DNA of 64,000 nucleotides, taken from the NCBI RefSeq assembly GCF_014191725.1, contig NZ_JACHWZ010000012.1, forward strand, positions 120,403 to 184,402, written 5' to 3'. Below, piece by piece: positions 1 through 8,557 of this stretch (the stretch's first letter is position 1; each line of letters starts with the position of its first letter). The notes under the pieces are model-generated. The model made no database searches and was not told the origin of the DNA. It saw only the letters and a program-made list of their open reading frames with translations. The DNA is from Microbulbifer rhizosphaerae. GTDB taxonomy: Bacteria > Pseudomonadota > Gammaproteobacteria > Pseudomonadales > Cellvibrionaceae. The translations under genes were made by a program, and so were the position numbers.

Positions 1-7
1 GCGGCCA

Positions 8-400
8 ATGATCGGCCTGGATACCAACATCATCGTGAGATACCTCACCCAGGATGATCCAGAACAGTCGAAAACAGCGACTCGCCTGATCGAGACACAA
101 CTCAGCGCCACCAAACCGGGATTCATCACCATGGTTACATTGGTCGAGGTCTCCTGGGTGCTGGAGAGCTGCTACAACCTGGCCAAGGCGGAAGTCGTCC
201 ACATTCTGCAGGGCATACTGGCCACCAAGCAATTCCTGGTGGAGCGAGCAGATCTGGCGTACCTTGCACTCAAGCATTGCGCGTCCGCGCGAACCGATTT
301 CAGCGACACTCTGATTGCAACCGTGTGCAGCGAACACAATTGTACAAAGGTCCTCACCTTCGACAAAAAGGCGCGCGGGAGCGGAATGGAGCTGTTATAG
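8..400 (+). CDS. VapC-type PIN-domain ribonuclease toxin
   Basis: This 130-residue protein is a complete PIN domain, the fold of type II VapC toxins, which cleave RNA using clustered acidic residues and a divalent metal. The acidic positions are visible: Asp5 in the opening MIGLDTN motif, Glu47, Asp97/Asp100 and Asp119 in the LTFDKKA motif. Length is normal for the family. The ATG lies only 7 bases inside the window, and such toxins usually follow and overlap their antitoxin, so the partner is probably just upstream and out of view. The downstream nuclease gene starts 62 bases later on the same strand. The fold is secure from motifs; the toxin role is inferred from the family. Confidence 0.85.
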   Translation: MIGLDTNIIVRYLTQDDPEQSKTATRLIETQLSATKPGFITMVTLVEVSWVLESCYNLAKAEVVHILQGILATKQFLVERADLAYLALKHCASARTDFSDTLIATVCSEHNCTKVLTFDKKARGSGMELL

Positions 401-462
401 CTGTACATTACTCCCATCTTGCCCCCCCGCTGAGACTTCAGGCGATACCGGAAGGGCCCGCC

Positions 463-1224
463 ATGCTGATCACCGTCGACCACCGCGAGCAGTCACCGGC
501 CCTCTTGGACGAACTGCGCAGGCAAAACATCTGTATAGAGCGCGCGCCGCTGCCTCTCGGGGATTACCGCGTGGGCGATCAGCTGCTGTTCGAACGCAAA
601 ACCGCCACCGACCTGCGTCTTTCCCTCGCGGACGGCCGCCTGTTCGACCAGGCGCGCCGCCTCTACCATTGGCGCGCACAGCAGCCTGACCGTCGCGTCG
701 CGCTCATTGTCGAAGGGCGCGTGCAGCCGCCGGGCGCTGGCCAGCGGGAAAGGCGTATCCTTCAGGGTGCACTGGTGAAGATCGCCCTCCTCTGGGACAT
801 TCCGCTGTTGCGTACACTGCTGCCTGAGGAGAGCGCCAGGGTGATGCTCTACGCGGCCCGCCAGCACGAGCGAGGCAAATTGCAGGCACCGCTGCCCGCG
901 CTCTCCTGCCCCAATGAAACGCTGGGCACCCGGGCCGGGGATAAGCACCTGGTGCAGCGCCGGCTACTGCAATCGCTCCCAGGCATAGGACCGCGCCGGG
1001 CCAGGGCGCTGCTCGCCCGCTTCGGCAGCATAGCCGCGATAATGAACGCGGAGGAAAGCGAGCTGGCCACAGTGGAAAACCTCGGCCGGGAACTGGCGCG
1101 ACGAATCCGCTGGCTGGTAAGCGAAGCGCCGGGGATCTATCGGGTGACAAAGAGGAAAGGTGAGAATCAGCGGGCCTCCAGTCGCCCCAACAGATCTTGC
1201 GGGGCTGCCCATAGAGCCAGCTAG
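463..1224 (+). CDS. ERCC4-domain nuclease with C-terminal helix-hairpin-helix
   Basis: This 253-residue protein resembles the XPF/Mus81/Hef nuclease core. The N-terminal half carries the metal-binding signature: Asp6 (TVDHRE), Gly33-Asp34, Glu44-Arg45-Lys46 and Asp50, matching the GD-x-n-ERK-x3-D pattern of structure-specific nucleases. The C-terminal portion (about residues 175-225) contains a helix-hairpin-helix pair with LPGIGPRRARALL, the DNA-binding module that follows the nuclease domain in archaeal and eukaryotic relatives. The ATG at 463 is chosen because the ERCC4 fold begins exactly there; the frame stays open upstream across the PIN gene. It probably acts on branched DNA. Its role in a bacterium is unknown, and it sits among toxin-antitoxin genes. 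A REP-like hairpin begins 4 bases after the stop. Confidence 0.85.
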   Translation: MLITVDHREQSPALLDELRRQNICIERAPLPLGDYRVGDQLLFERKTATDLRLSLADGRLFDQARRLYHWRAQQPDRRVALIVEGRVQPPGAGQRERRILQGALVKIALLWDIPLLRTLLPEESARVMLYAARQHERGKLQAPLPALSCPNETLGTRAGDKHLVQRRLLQSLPGIGPRRARALLARFGSIAAIMNAEESELATVENLGRELARRIRWLVSEAPGIYRVTKRKGENQRASSRPNRSCGAAHRAS

Positions 1225-1228
1225 CGTT

Positions 1229-1250
1229 GTAGGAGCCTGCTTGCAGGCGA
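1229..1250 (+). repeat. Single REP-like hairpin (GGAGCC-type)
   Basis: One copy of the short palindromic element that recurs across the window. The core GCCTGC-TT-GCAGGC forms a stem, preceded by GTAGGA and followed by GA. It lies immediately after the ERCC4 nuclease stop. Other copies are at 2554, 8556, 12831, 22221, 36386 and 39793. Confidence 0.8.
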
Positions 1251-1295
1251 ACGGTGCGGGCAACAAGTTCAATACTTGTCATCCATGGCGCTGCA

Positions 1296-1736
1296 TTATC
1301 GAGTTCGATCTGGCTCCCCGACCTCAGCGGTCGGATCATTCGCATACTCAGTCAGCAACACGACCGTTTCCGGGAAAGCACTGGCCAGTCTCTTGTCCAT
1401 GGTCACCATGGGAGCCCTCAGGCTCGCTGCCAACGCCACAAACTCGCAATCGTAGGCCGAGCAACTGCTTTTGTTTACAAGAGACAGTACATCCAGAGAT
1501 GTGACCTCATATTCATTCCCGCTCAGAAGATCCTCCATCTCCGCCTGCACAGCGAGGGCCTCCTCGAAACTGACCAGAGACTTGCGTATATAGAGCGCCA
1601 GGACATTGCGAAACTCGCTGCGCCAAAGCGCAGGTGCAACCCATTCCGACTCCCTCAGCAACAACTGTTCAGCCTGGGGCGTATAAGGTGAAGGCAACGC
1701 CAAATAGGTGATGACATTGGTGTCGGCAACAATCAC
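1296..1736 (-). CDS. VapC-type PIN-domain toxin of a VapBC-like pair
   Basis: This 146-residue PIN-domain protein has the four acidic positions of the family: Asp5 (MIVADTN), Glu41 (SEFRN), Asp96 (SAYDCEF) and Asp114 (TMDKRL). It is predicted to be the ribonuclease toxin of a type II system. The start overlaps the end of the antitoxin gene by 4 bases (1733-1736), the usual translational coupling in which antitoxin is made first. It is clearly distinct in sequence from the PIN protein at the window start, so it is not a recent duplicate. Both would be expected to attack RNA, but the target cannot be read from the sequence. Confidence 0.88.
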   Translation of the reverse strand: MIVADTNVITYLALPSPYTPQAEQLLLRESEWVAPALWRSEFRNVLALYIRKSLVSFEEALAVQAEMEDLLSGNEYEVTSLDVLSLVNKSSCSAYDCEFVALAASLRAPMVTMDKRLASAFPETVVLLTEYANDPTAEVGEPDRTR

Positions 1737-1975
1737 GGCCTCCCCCTTTCAATGGCCTTCCGGATTTCCTCGACTGAAACGGCATCGGAGTCGAATCGCG
1801 GGCGTTTACTCCGCAATCTGACCAAACGTTCCTCTGGAGTTACCTTCCTGGGGACAAGCACCAGTTCCAAACAACTGATCAACTCGCTGTTGATGGAGCG
1901 GTGATGCGCTTGCGCAGATTCCTTCAAGCGCCCATATAGATCGTCTGGAATATTCTTAAGCGTTACAGTAGCCAT
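1733..1975 (-). CDS. FitA/Arc-like ribbon-helix-helix antitoxin
   Basis: This 80-residue protein begins MATVTLKNIPDDLYGRLKE, the pattern of FitA-type ribbon-helix-helix antitoxins (beta strand TVTLKNIP, then helices including HHRSINSELISCLE). The remainder is a basic and acidic tail that in relatives wraps the PIN toxin. The ATG at 1975 is preceded by a good GGAGGTG ribosome site 4 to 10 bases upstream; the longer reading frame to 2035 would run through the palindromic operator. It precedes and overlaps the toxin gene, forming a two-gene operon. A perfect palindrome lies about 20 bases upstream of the start, consistent with autorepression. Confidence 0.85.
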   Translation of the reverse strand: MATVTLKNIPDDLYGRLKESAQAHHRSINSELISCLELVLVPRKVTPEERLVRLRSKRPRFDSDAVSVEEIRKAIERGRP

Positions 1976-1995
1976 AGCCACACCTCCATACACAA

Positions 1996-2014
1996 TGGAA
2001 CCATTATGGTTCCA
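1996..2014. promoter_or_regulatory. Palindromic operator of the antitoxin-toxin operon
   Basis: A perfect inverted repeat with 9-base arms and a 1-base centre, TGGAACCAT-T-ATGGTTCCA, lies 20 bases upstream of the antitoxin ATG (1975, minus strand). Ribbon-helix-helix antitoxins typically bind such sites to repress their own operon. The palindrome is seen; binding is inferred. Confidence 0.65.
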
Positions 2015-2067
2015 CCCTGGATGAAACACAAACAAGGCTTGTGGCCACCAGTTTGACGCTTAACGTT

Positions 2068-2121
2068 ATTCGATATACTCCGGATGGCCCAGCAGATGTG
2101 GCCATCGAGGATTACCACCGA
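2068..2121 (+). pseudogene. Probable 3' remnant of a HigB toxin gene
   Basis: Reading in the frame of position 2068, the peptide ends RYTPDGPADVAIEDYH, which resembles the last residues of HigB/RelE-family toxins (typically ...GPxDVEIVDYH followed by a stop). The codon after the His is CGA at 2119-2121, immediately followed by GGAGG. A single T would restore TGA exactly where a toxin stop is expected in front of the higA ribosome site. Nothing upstream encodes the rest of a HigB. Only about 18 codons support this, so it is an inference. Confidence 0.4.
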
Positions 2122-2131
2122 GGAGGTAAAT

Positions 2132-2434
2132 ATGTTCAACAGCGGCATGCGCCCCATCCACCCGGGCGAAATCCTGCGCGAGGACCACCTGGTCCCGCTG
2201 GGCATAAGCGCCAATGCACTGGCAAAGGCGCTGCATGTGCCGGCGCCGCGCATCAACGACATAGTTAGGGAGAGGCGCGGCATAACCGCGGATACGGCCA
2301 TGCGTCTGGCCCGCTACTTCGATACCACCCCACAGCTCTGGATGACTCTGCAAGCCGAATACGACCTGCGGGTCGCACAGATCGAGCAAGCGGATCAAAT
2401 CGCCAGGGAAGTGGCCCCTCGCCAAGTGGCGTGA
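2132..2434 (+). CDS. higA: HigA-family antitoxin (XRE helix-turn-helix), orphan
   Basis: This 100-residue protein matches HigA antitoxins end to end. It has the conserved opening RPIHPGEILREDHLVPLGIS, a helix-turn-helix (about residues 22-65, ALAKALHVPAPRINDIVRERRGI) and the TAMRLARYFDTTPQLWM segment. The ATG at 2132 follows a strong GAGGAGG ribosome site; earlier in-frame ATGs have none. HigA normally binds and neutralises a HigB mRNA interferase encoded just upstream and represses the operon. Here only a possible C-terminal scrap of HigB remains, so HigA appears to be an orphan that may act as a free regulator or as an anti-addiction protein. Confidence 0.88.
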   Translation: MFNSGMRPIHPGEILREDHLVPLGISANALAKALHVPAPRINDIVRERRGITADTAMRLARYFDTTPQLWMTLQAEYDLRVAQIEQADQIAREVAPRQVA

Positions 2435-2912
2435 CCCCGGCCTCAAGGCCGCTGGGGCGGACCCAGGAGAAGATGGAAGACCTCCCGAGGCATCCGACGC
2501 CCGGAACCGGCAACTCCCTAAGCCAATACTATCGAGTCAAAACTTCCCTCCCCTGTGGGAGCCAGCCTTGCTGGCGAATAGGGGGCAGCAAAACGGGCTC
2601 TGAACTACGACGCCATAGGCCGTTTCTTCTACGGCATCGTGACTCCCCGGTTCTAGCCCCCTCAGGTCCTTCCCACCCCGAACGGGGCGTCCTTTCCTCG
2701 CACTCCCAAGTTGATCAAAAAACACACAAAACCAACCTCCCAAACCTGACATTGCGAAGTTAAGGAAAAAAAATGCGATTTTTTTGAGGGAACCATCGTG
2801 CCACCCGTCAATAGCTGTGTTGGGAGGGAAGTGGCTACTTGGGGGTAGCCGCTTCTAAACATCGCCATTCAAGGCAAACACTATAAATCCAACGATCAAG
2901 AGAGGATTTACA
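2435..2912. other. Intergenic region upstream of the first TBDR
   Basis: No convincing gene lies in these 478 bases. They hold one REP-like hairpin (2554-2578), an A/T-rich perfect inverted repeat (AAAAAAAT-GCG-ATTTTTTT, 2767-2785) that could act as a bidirectional terminator-like structure, and a stem-loop (2831-2852, GGCTAC-loop-GTAGCC) in the probable leader of the receptor gene. An AGAGG ribosome site sits just before the receptor ATG. Confidence 0.6.
2554..2578 (+). repeat. Single REP-like hairpin (GGAGCCAGC variant)
   Basis: A variant of the recurrent element in which the stem is GCCAGC-CTT-GCTGGC. The TGTGGGA lead and GAA tail match the other copies. The stem bases differ from the GCCTGC type but co-vary, so pairing is preserved, as expected for a structured repeat. 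Confidence 0.75.
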
Positions 2913-5528
2913 ATGAAAAAGAACATCCTGTCTGTTGCTGTGAAAGGGGCCCTGGGCCTGACCGCAGCCGCAGTAATGGTTCCGGCCATGCCCGCTTTTG
3001 CGCAGGAAGATGCGACTCTGGTGGAAGAGGTTGTGGTTACCGGTTCGCGTATCAAACGCACTAACTTCGACGAAGCTGCTCAAGTTGTGAGCATGGACCG
3101 CGCTGACATCGAAGCTCTGGGCAATCTGATGATCGCAGACACCCTGCGCTCGACTCCCCTAAACTCTCTGGGCTCTTTCAACGAGCGCTCAGGTAGCTCA
3201 GCTCAATCCAACGCCACCGTTGACCTGCGCGGTCTCGGTTCTCAGCGCAGCCTGGTAATGATCAACGGCCGTCGTATGCCCGGTTCTCCGAACCTGGGCG
3301 CTGCGTCGATCAACCTGAACATGATTCCGATGGCCGCCGTTGAACGTATCGATATTCTGGCTGATGGCGCCTCTGCTGTTTACGGTTCTGACGCGGTTGC
3401 CGGTGTTGTGAACATGGTAATGCGTGAAAACTTCGATGGCGTAGAATTCTCCGCTCGTCGCGGTGACCGCTCCGAAGACGACGGTATTGAAGAGTCTTTC
3501 AGCTTCGTAACCGGTATCACCGGTGAGCGCGGCAATATTACCTTCGCTGCCGAATACAACCGTCGCGACCCGATCTTCGACGGCGATCGCGAATACACAG
3601 CTGCCTGGATTCGCGACGACGGTGACGGCCGTCTGGACGCCTATAACGACACCGATGGCTGGTCCTACTATGGCAAGACCATCGAAATCTATGACCCGAC
3701 TACCGACTACTATGACATTCAGGCAGCCACCAGCTGCGCCAGTGACCCAGTATTTATGGAGACCGGTGCAGCGGCATTCGGTGAAGCGGATGGCACCCTG
3801 TGTGCCTACCCCTACGCCAACGTCTCTGCGAACAAAGCTGAGCTGAAGCGCGCCAACACCTTTCTGAGCGCCAACTACGAAATCTCCGACAACGTCGAAC
3901 TCTTCACCAACGCTCTGTTCTCCAAGGTGGACTCTTTCGGTCGCTACGCGCCGCCCGCTGCTTCCTGGGACAACATGCCGGCTGACTACTCTGACGTACC
4001 GTTCGATGTAGATGCTCTGCTGGCAGACGGCTCCATTACCGAAGACTATGAAATCACCGGTTACTATCGCTGGACCAATATCGGCCCCCGCGACAACGTC
4101 GTAACCGACACCCAGTACGACCTGACTCTGGGCTTCCGCGGTGACATCACCGACAGCGTCAGCTACGAAACCTACGTACAGCGCGGTCGTTACGAATCCA
4201 AAGAACTCGGCTACTACTACCTGTCATACCCGGGTCTCGATTACGTAATGGAGCAAGGTATCGATCCGTTCTCTCCGGAAGGTGCAGGAGCCATGCGCGC
4301 CACTACTACCCAGGACAATTACACCGCCATGTCCAAAGTTTACGGCCACATGCAGTTTAATGCTGGTGACTACTTTGGCGCCGGCGAAACCATCGTCCTG
4401 GCGGGTGCCGAGGCTTACGAAATCGAGTACGCCAACAGGTATGACTCCGCCTCTGAAGCCGGCTTGGTCGGCGGCAGCTCGGGCAACTCCTCCGGCGGTG
4501 ACCGCGACGTAGCTGCAGTATTCGCCGAAGCCGTGATTCCGGTCACAGATAAGATCGAAATGAATGCTGCGGTTCGCTACGACAACTACAGCGATTTCGG
4601 CTCCAACGTTGCACCGTCTCTGTCTGCCACTTACAACGTGACCGACAGCCTGACTCTGCGCGCGCGCGCCGGTAAAGGCTTCCGCGCTCCGGCTCTGGAC
4701 GAACTCTACGGTCCGTCCGCCTTCTCCGCTGAAGATGCAACTGATCCAACTACCGGCTTGTCCCGTCAGTGGGATACCTACTACTCCACCAACGAAGATC
4801 TGGATGCGGAAACCTCCACTTCCCTGTCCATCGGTGGTAACTGGGAGTTTGTTGACGGCTGGACTCTGGACCTGGGCTTTTGGAATGTTGAAGTTGAAGA
4901 CGTAATCCTGCAGCCAACCGCTCAGAGCATCTTCTATGCCCTGGCTGCCGGCATAGAACTGGATCCGGCTTCAGGTATCTACACTACCGGTACCGGCGCT
5001 CAGACTGAGTTCTTCTCTCAAACCACCAACGCCGGCGTACTGGACGTGACTGGAGTCGACATCAAAGTTGACGGCAGCTTTGACACTGCAATTGGCATGC
5101 TGAGCCTAGGCACCCTGGTAAGCCATCAGCTTTCCTATGAAACTGATGCCTACTACCAGGGGCCGGTTCAGGACGTAGCTACTTTCAACTTGTACCCGGA
5201 TCTGCGTGGTCAGTTCGTGTTCGGCTGGAGCATGGGTATGCACGCAGTTGACCTGACCGTTGATTACATCTCCACTCACGATGAGTTCACCGATGTAACC
5301 GACAGCGGCGAGCTGTTCAAGAGCGGTAAAGACCTGGATTCCTGGACTACCCTGAATCTGGCATACCGTCTCAGCACCGACTCTTTCGGTTCCATCAAGG
5401 TTGGCGCTCGCAACCTGACCAACGAAGAGCCGGTAATGGATAAAGACGGCAAGTTCGCACGTGACCACTACGACCTGTACGATGCTACCGGTCGCATGGT
5501 TTATGCCGAGTACACAATGAGCTTCTGA
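2913..5528 (+). CDS. TonB-dependent outer-membrane receptor
   Basis: This 871-residue protein has an N-terminal signal peptide (MKKNILSVAVKGALGL... cleaved after the AFA around residue 31). A TonB box-like segment follows (EEVVVTGSRI, about residues 38-47), then a plug domain (about residues 55-175, with VDLRGLGSQRSLVMINGRR and DGASAVYGSDAVAGVVN) and a 22-strand beta-barrel. The barrel ends in an aromatic C-terminus, YAEYTMSF, with terminal Phe as the outer-membrane assembly signal. Length is normal for the family. It imports a substrate using the TonB/ExbBD system; the substrate is not deducible, and subfamily members of this type (EEVVVTGSRIKR) often handle carbohydrates or peptides. A strong terminator follows. 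Confidence 0.95.
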   Translation: MKKNILSVAVKGALGLTAAAVMVPAMPAFAQEDATLVEEVVVTGSRIKRTNFDEAAQVVSMDRADIEALGNLMIADTLRSTPLNSLGSFNERSGSSAQSNATVDLRGLGSQRSLVMINGRRMPGSPNLGAASINLNMIPMAAVERIDILADGASAVYGSDAVAGVVNMVMRENFDGVEFSARRGDRSEDDGIEESFSFVTGITGERGNITFAAEYNRRDPIFDGDREYTAAWIRDDGDGRLDAYNDTDGWSYYGKTIEIYDPTTDYYDIQAATSCASDPVFMETGAAAFGEADGTLCAYPYANVSANKAELKRANTFLSANYEISDNVELFTNALFSKVDSFGRYAPPAASWDNMPADYSDVPFDVDALLADGSITEDYEITGYYRWTNIGPRDNVVTDTQYDLTLGFRGDITDSVSYETYVQRGRYESKELGYYYLSYPGLDYVMEQGIDPFSPEGAGAMRATTTQDNYTAMSKVYGHMQFNAGDYFGAGETIVLAGAEAYEIEYANRYDSASEAGLVGGSSGNSSGGDRDVAAVFAEAVIPVTDKIEMNAAVRYDNYSDFGSNVAPSLSATYNVTDSLTLRARAGKGFRAPALDELYGPSAFSAEDATDPTTGLSRQWDTYYSTNEDLDAETSTSLSIGGNWEFVDGWTLDLGFWNVEVEDVILQPTAQSIFYALAAGIELDPASGIYTTGTGAQTEFFSQTTNAGVLDVTGVDIKVDGSFDTAIGMLSLGTLVSHQLSYETDAYYQGPVQDVATFNLYPDLRGQFVFGWSMGMHAVDLTVDYISTHDEFTDVTDSGELFKSGKDLDSWTTLNLAYRLSTDSFGSIKVGARNLTNEEPVMDKDGKFARDHYDLYDATGRMVYAEYTMSF

Positions 5529-5565
5529 TGAAGCGAAAATATTCTTAAGCTTTCTTAAGAAAGGG

Positions 5566-5593
5566 AAAGGGCCAACTTTGTTGGCCCTTTTTT
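5566..5593 (+). terminator. Rho-independent terminator of the TBDR gene
   Basis: A 10-bp perfect stem AAAGGGCCAA/TTGGCCCTTT with a 5-base loop is followed by a T-run (TTTTTT). It ends 18 bases before the methyltransferase start, so the methyltransferase probably has its own promoter or depends on read-through. Confidence 0.9.
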
Positions 5594-5611
5594 GTTAAAT
5601 AGGTATTGACC

Positions 5612-6547
5612 ATGAATCAAAAACACTGGAATGATTTTTGGAACCAGGGTTTTATTACAACTTTTGGAGAAACCCTACCCACAAATTACACTGGCAATCT
5701 TCGGAATTTTTGGGAAGAGGTATTCCTGTCATTAGAGAACCACTGCAAGATTCTCGATGTGGCCACCGGAAACGGGGCCATAGCCAGTATTGCTGCAGAT
5801 AAAATCTCCCGTTCTAATAAAGACGTGTCGATTTATGCCGCTGATGCAGCAGTTATTTCCGAAAGTGTTAAGCAACTACCCTTAAAAACTAAAGAACTGC
5901 GCAAATCTATCAATTTCTTCAGCAACACCCCTTGTGAGTCCCTTCCTTTTTCGCAAGAGCACTTTGACCTTGTTACATCTCAGTTCGGCATCGAATACAG
6001 CGACTGGAACCTGTCACTGAAAGAAATTTTCCGCGTCCTAAAGACTGGAGCATCGGCGCACTTTGTCTGCCACCACGAGAAATCCTCAATAGTCGCACCC
6101 TCTATGTCTGAAGCCTCAATCTACGAATCCGCCATGAAGAAGTACAGAATATTCGATGCGGCAATTGGATTCATTCAAATTATCGCCACTACCGGATGCC
6201 CGACGAACCAACAGGCTTCGACGCAACTCAATAAAACGATTAATGATTTTCGCCTGGAGTTCAGCGGAAACCAACTCTGCAGCTCGCTGATCGCGGAAAT
6301 CGCTGAACCAATGAAACGACTGCGCGCGATTGGTACGGAAAGAGTACTGACCCAGCTCAAAAGTAGAAAAGCCGAATTTGAATCAGCTCACGCCCGCCTA
6401 TTAGATATGAAAAATGCCGCACTTAATGATACGGACATTAAGAATGTTCTTGCAAAAAGTCGTGAGATAGGTTTTTCCTCAGCCGATTCGCTCAACTTCA
6501 ACAACCAATTAGGATTGATAGGCATTCATTTACATTTGGTGAAGTAA
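5612..6547 (+). CDS. Class I SAM-dependent methyltransferase, substrate unknown
   Basis: This 311-residue protein has a Rossmann-type methyltransferase core. Motif I is CKILDVATGNGAIA (about residues 48-61), followed by IYAADAA, the LPFSQEHFDLVTSQFGIEY post-I/motif IV region, and FRVLKTGASAHFVCHH. It resembles UbiE/Methyltransf_11 enzymes but ends in a longer helical tail. The ATG at 5612 is used rather than the TTG two codons earlier. The gene is visibly AT-richer than its neighbours (many AAA, AAT, TTT codons), a sign of recent acquisition. It sits between an intact TBDR and a truncated one. The substrate is unknown, and nothing around it identifies a pathway. Confidence 0.8.
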   Translation: MNQKHWNDFWNQGFITTFGETLPTNYTGNLRNFWEEVFLSLENHCKILDVATGNGAIASIAADKISRSNKDVSIYAADAAVISESVKQLPLKTKELRKSINFFSNTPCESLPFSQEHFDLVTSQFGIEYSDWNLSLKEIFRVLKTGASAHFVCHHEKSSIVAPSMSEASIYESAMKKYRIFDAAIGFIQIIATTGCPTNQQASTQLNKTINDFRLEFSGNQLCSSLIAEIAEPMKRLRAIGTERVLTQLKSRKAEFESAHARLLDMKNAALNDTDIKNVLAKSREIGFSSADSLNFNNQLGLIGIHLHLVK

Positions 6548-6811
6548 TAGGCTGATGTATTGATTGCCAAAAAATCCTTCACAACAGACTAGCAATCCGT
6601 CGGACTTAGGTCATAGCGAGCGTCTCGAACCACGCAAGGAGTCCGTCGCGTTTTTTCTATAACTCCATTCTCATGGTGATTAATGAAAAAAAACGATCAC
6701 ACTAGCTGTAGTGGTCGCAAGCAGATGCTCGATCCATTGTTGGATTTTTTCATTTCGCCACAAATGCCTATCTTCCCACCTCCGAATAAGGCGGGAAGAA
6801 CACCTTATTAA
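6548..6811. other. AT-rich spacer upstream of the truncated TBDR
   Basis: No supported gene lies here. The stretch shares the low GC of the methyltransferase gene. It contains a possible weak terminator (CGGACT...AGTCCG followed by GCGTTTTTTC, about 6601-6657) and an imperfect inverted repeat near 6694-6716 (GATCACACTA/TGTAGTGGTC). A short minus-strand frame (6680-6871) resembles nothing I recognise. GC content and coding character change sharply at about 6812-6821, where receptor sequence begins. Confidence 0.5.
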
Positions 6812-8506
6812 GAACAACATCTGCCGGCCGAAATTCAGGCGCAACTGCAGACTGCCTGGCAGGAAGCCCATGACGCCTGGGTCGCCAACGGCAGCAATCC
6901 GGAAGACGAAGAATCCCCCTTCCCCAGCGAAAGTTGGCAGGCGGGCTTTGAAGACATGCGCATTCGCCCGGTTGCCGGCGGCACCCGCGACTACGAGCAG
7001 GAAACGGATACTTATCGCTTCCTCGCCGGCCTTCGCGGCGACCTAGCCAACAGCTGGAGCTGGGACGCATTCGCCAGCTACGGCAAAAACGAAGGCGAAA
7101 ACGTGATCGCCAACGCCTATAGCAAGAGCAAGCTGCAGGAGATCCTCAATGGCACCGCGGGCATCGAGCCGGTATTTGCCGGCGGCATGAGCCCCGAGGT
7201 GATCGACTATATGCGTTACGCCGACAGGGAAGACAACGAGTACGAACTGGAAAACTATGGCGTCTCTCTTACTGGAGACATAGATGCTGTCCAGTTCCAG
7301 GGCGGCGCCCTGGGTTTTGCAGCGGGCGTGGAGTACCGCAAAGAGTCCGGTGAGTTCAATCCCAGCGTGGAAACCCAAAGTGGCGACACCTTTGGCAACC
7401 AGCAGGAAGCCACCGAAGGGGACTACTCTGTAACCGAGGTGTTTGCCGAATTCAACCTGCCTATTCTGGCCGGTGCCAAGTATGCGGAAGAATTGTCCGC
7501 TGACCTTGCGGTTCGCTATTCCGACTTCGACACCTTCGGCGGCGAAACCACCGGTAAAGTAGGCTTAGTCTACGCTCCGATCGAAGACCTGCGCTTCCGC
7601 GCCAGTGCTTCCACCTCCTTCCGCGCTCCAGGTATTTACGAACTCTTCAGTGGCACCGCACAGAGCTACGAGTACCTGATCGACCCCTGTGACACCAGCG
7701 AGAGCAACGAGGAAGGCCAGGGCGCAAACTGCGGCATGGTAGGCCCGGGCTTCACCCAGAGCGGCAGCCAGGTTCCCACCAATATCGGCGGCAATCCGAA
7801 CCTGGACGCGGAAGAGGCCGAGTCCTACACCTTCGGCATCGTCTGGACTCCGGCTTTTGTCGAAGACCTGTCCATCACTCTGGACTACTTCGATATTCAG
7901 GTTGAAAACGCCATCACCTCTCCGGACCTGCAGCGTATGCTGGACGACTGCTACCGCGATGGCATCGAGACTGCTTGTGCCGCGATCACCCGCGGTGCCG
8001 GAGGCCAGGTCACCAACTTGGAAGGCGCAAAGATGAATATCGGTGAAATCAGCACCCGCGGTGTGGACCTCGATATCATCAACAACCTGCATTTCAATGC
8101 CGGACAGTTGGCCTTGCGTCTGCAGGCGTCCCGCCTGCTGGAGTATGACGAATACAACGAGCAGACTGACCAGACCTGGGACAAGCTGGGCTATGTGGGG
8201 ACTTCCAGCGAGATGTACGTGAAATGGCGCGGCCTCGCCGGTGTCACCTGGTTCGCGGACAGCTGGAGCCTGGGCCTGGATGTCCGCCATCTGAGTGACG
8301 GCGAGACCTCCTACCGGGAAGTGCCCTCGCACACCTACCTGGACCTTCACGCGGGCTGGGACGTAAGCGACGCACTGCGGCTGACCGCCGGTGTTGACAA
8401 CCTGGCCGACCGCGAGCCCACCGATGGCTCAGGTTCCGGCGACTGGAACAGCACCCTGGACTACAAAGGCCGCTACGCCTGGGCCGGAGTCAGCTACCAG
8501 TTCTAA
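6812..8506 (+). pseudogene. 5'-truncated TonB-dependent receptor (barrel only)
   Basis: The frame is open from just after a stop at 6809-6811, and receptor-like sequence starts at about 6821 (LPAEIQAQLQTAWQEAHDAW...). The visible part contains barrel landmarks: TDTYRFLAGLRGDLANSWSW, FAAGVEYRKESGEF, a FRASASTSFRAPGIYELFS segment, and an aromatic C-terminus (RYAWAGVSYQF). The signal peptide, TonB box and plug, roughly the first 350-390 residues of such a receptor, are absent. The first ATG (6956) gives a 516-residue product without a plug or export signal. Codon use is GC-rich and undamaged, so the truncation looks recent. It has its own terminator. It is most simply a pseudogene created by insertion or recombination with the AT-rich block upstream. 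Confidence 0.85.
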
Positions 8507-8529
8507 AAAGGACCTGGCAAGCAAAAATG

Positions 8530-8557
8530 AGGGGCGCCGATCGGCGCCCCTTTTTTT
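8530..8557 (+). terminator. Rho-independent terminator after the truncated TBDR
   Basis: The perfect palindrome GGGGCGCCGATCGGCGCCCC (8531-8550) is followed by seven T residues. The T-run merges into the start of the next inverted repeat. Confidence 0.9.

Noticed and set aside
2767..2785. AAAAAAAT-GCG-ATTTTTTT as a standard terminator
   Set aside because: The stem has no GC pairs and a 3-base loop, so it is unlikely to terminate efficiently; kept only as a note in the intergenic entry.
6680..6871. Short minus-strand frame that might be a transposase fragment
   Set aside because: RRWEDRHLWRNEKIQQW has no clear match to a transposase family that I know, and no inverted terminal repeats or duplication were visible around it.
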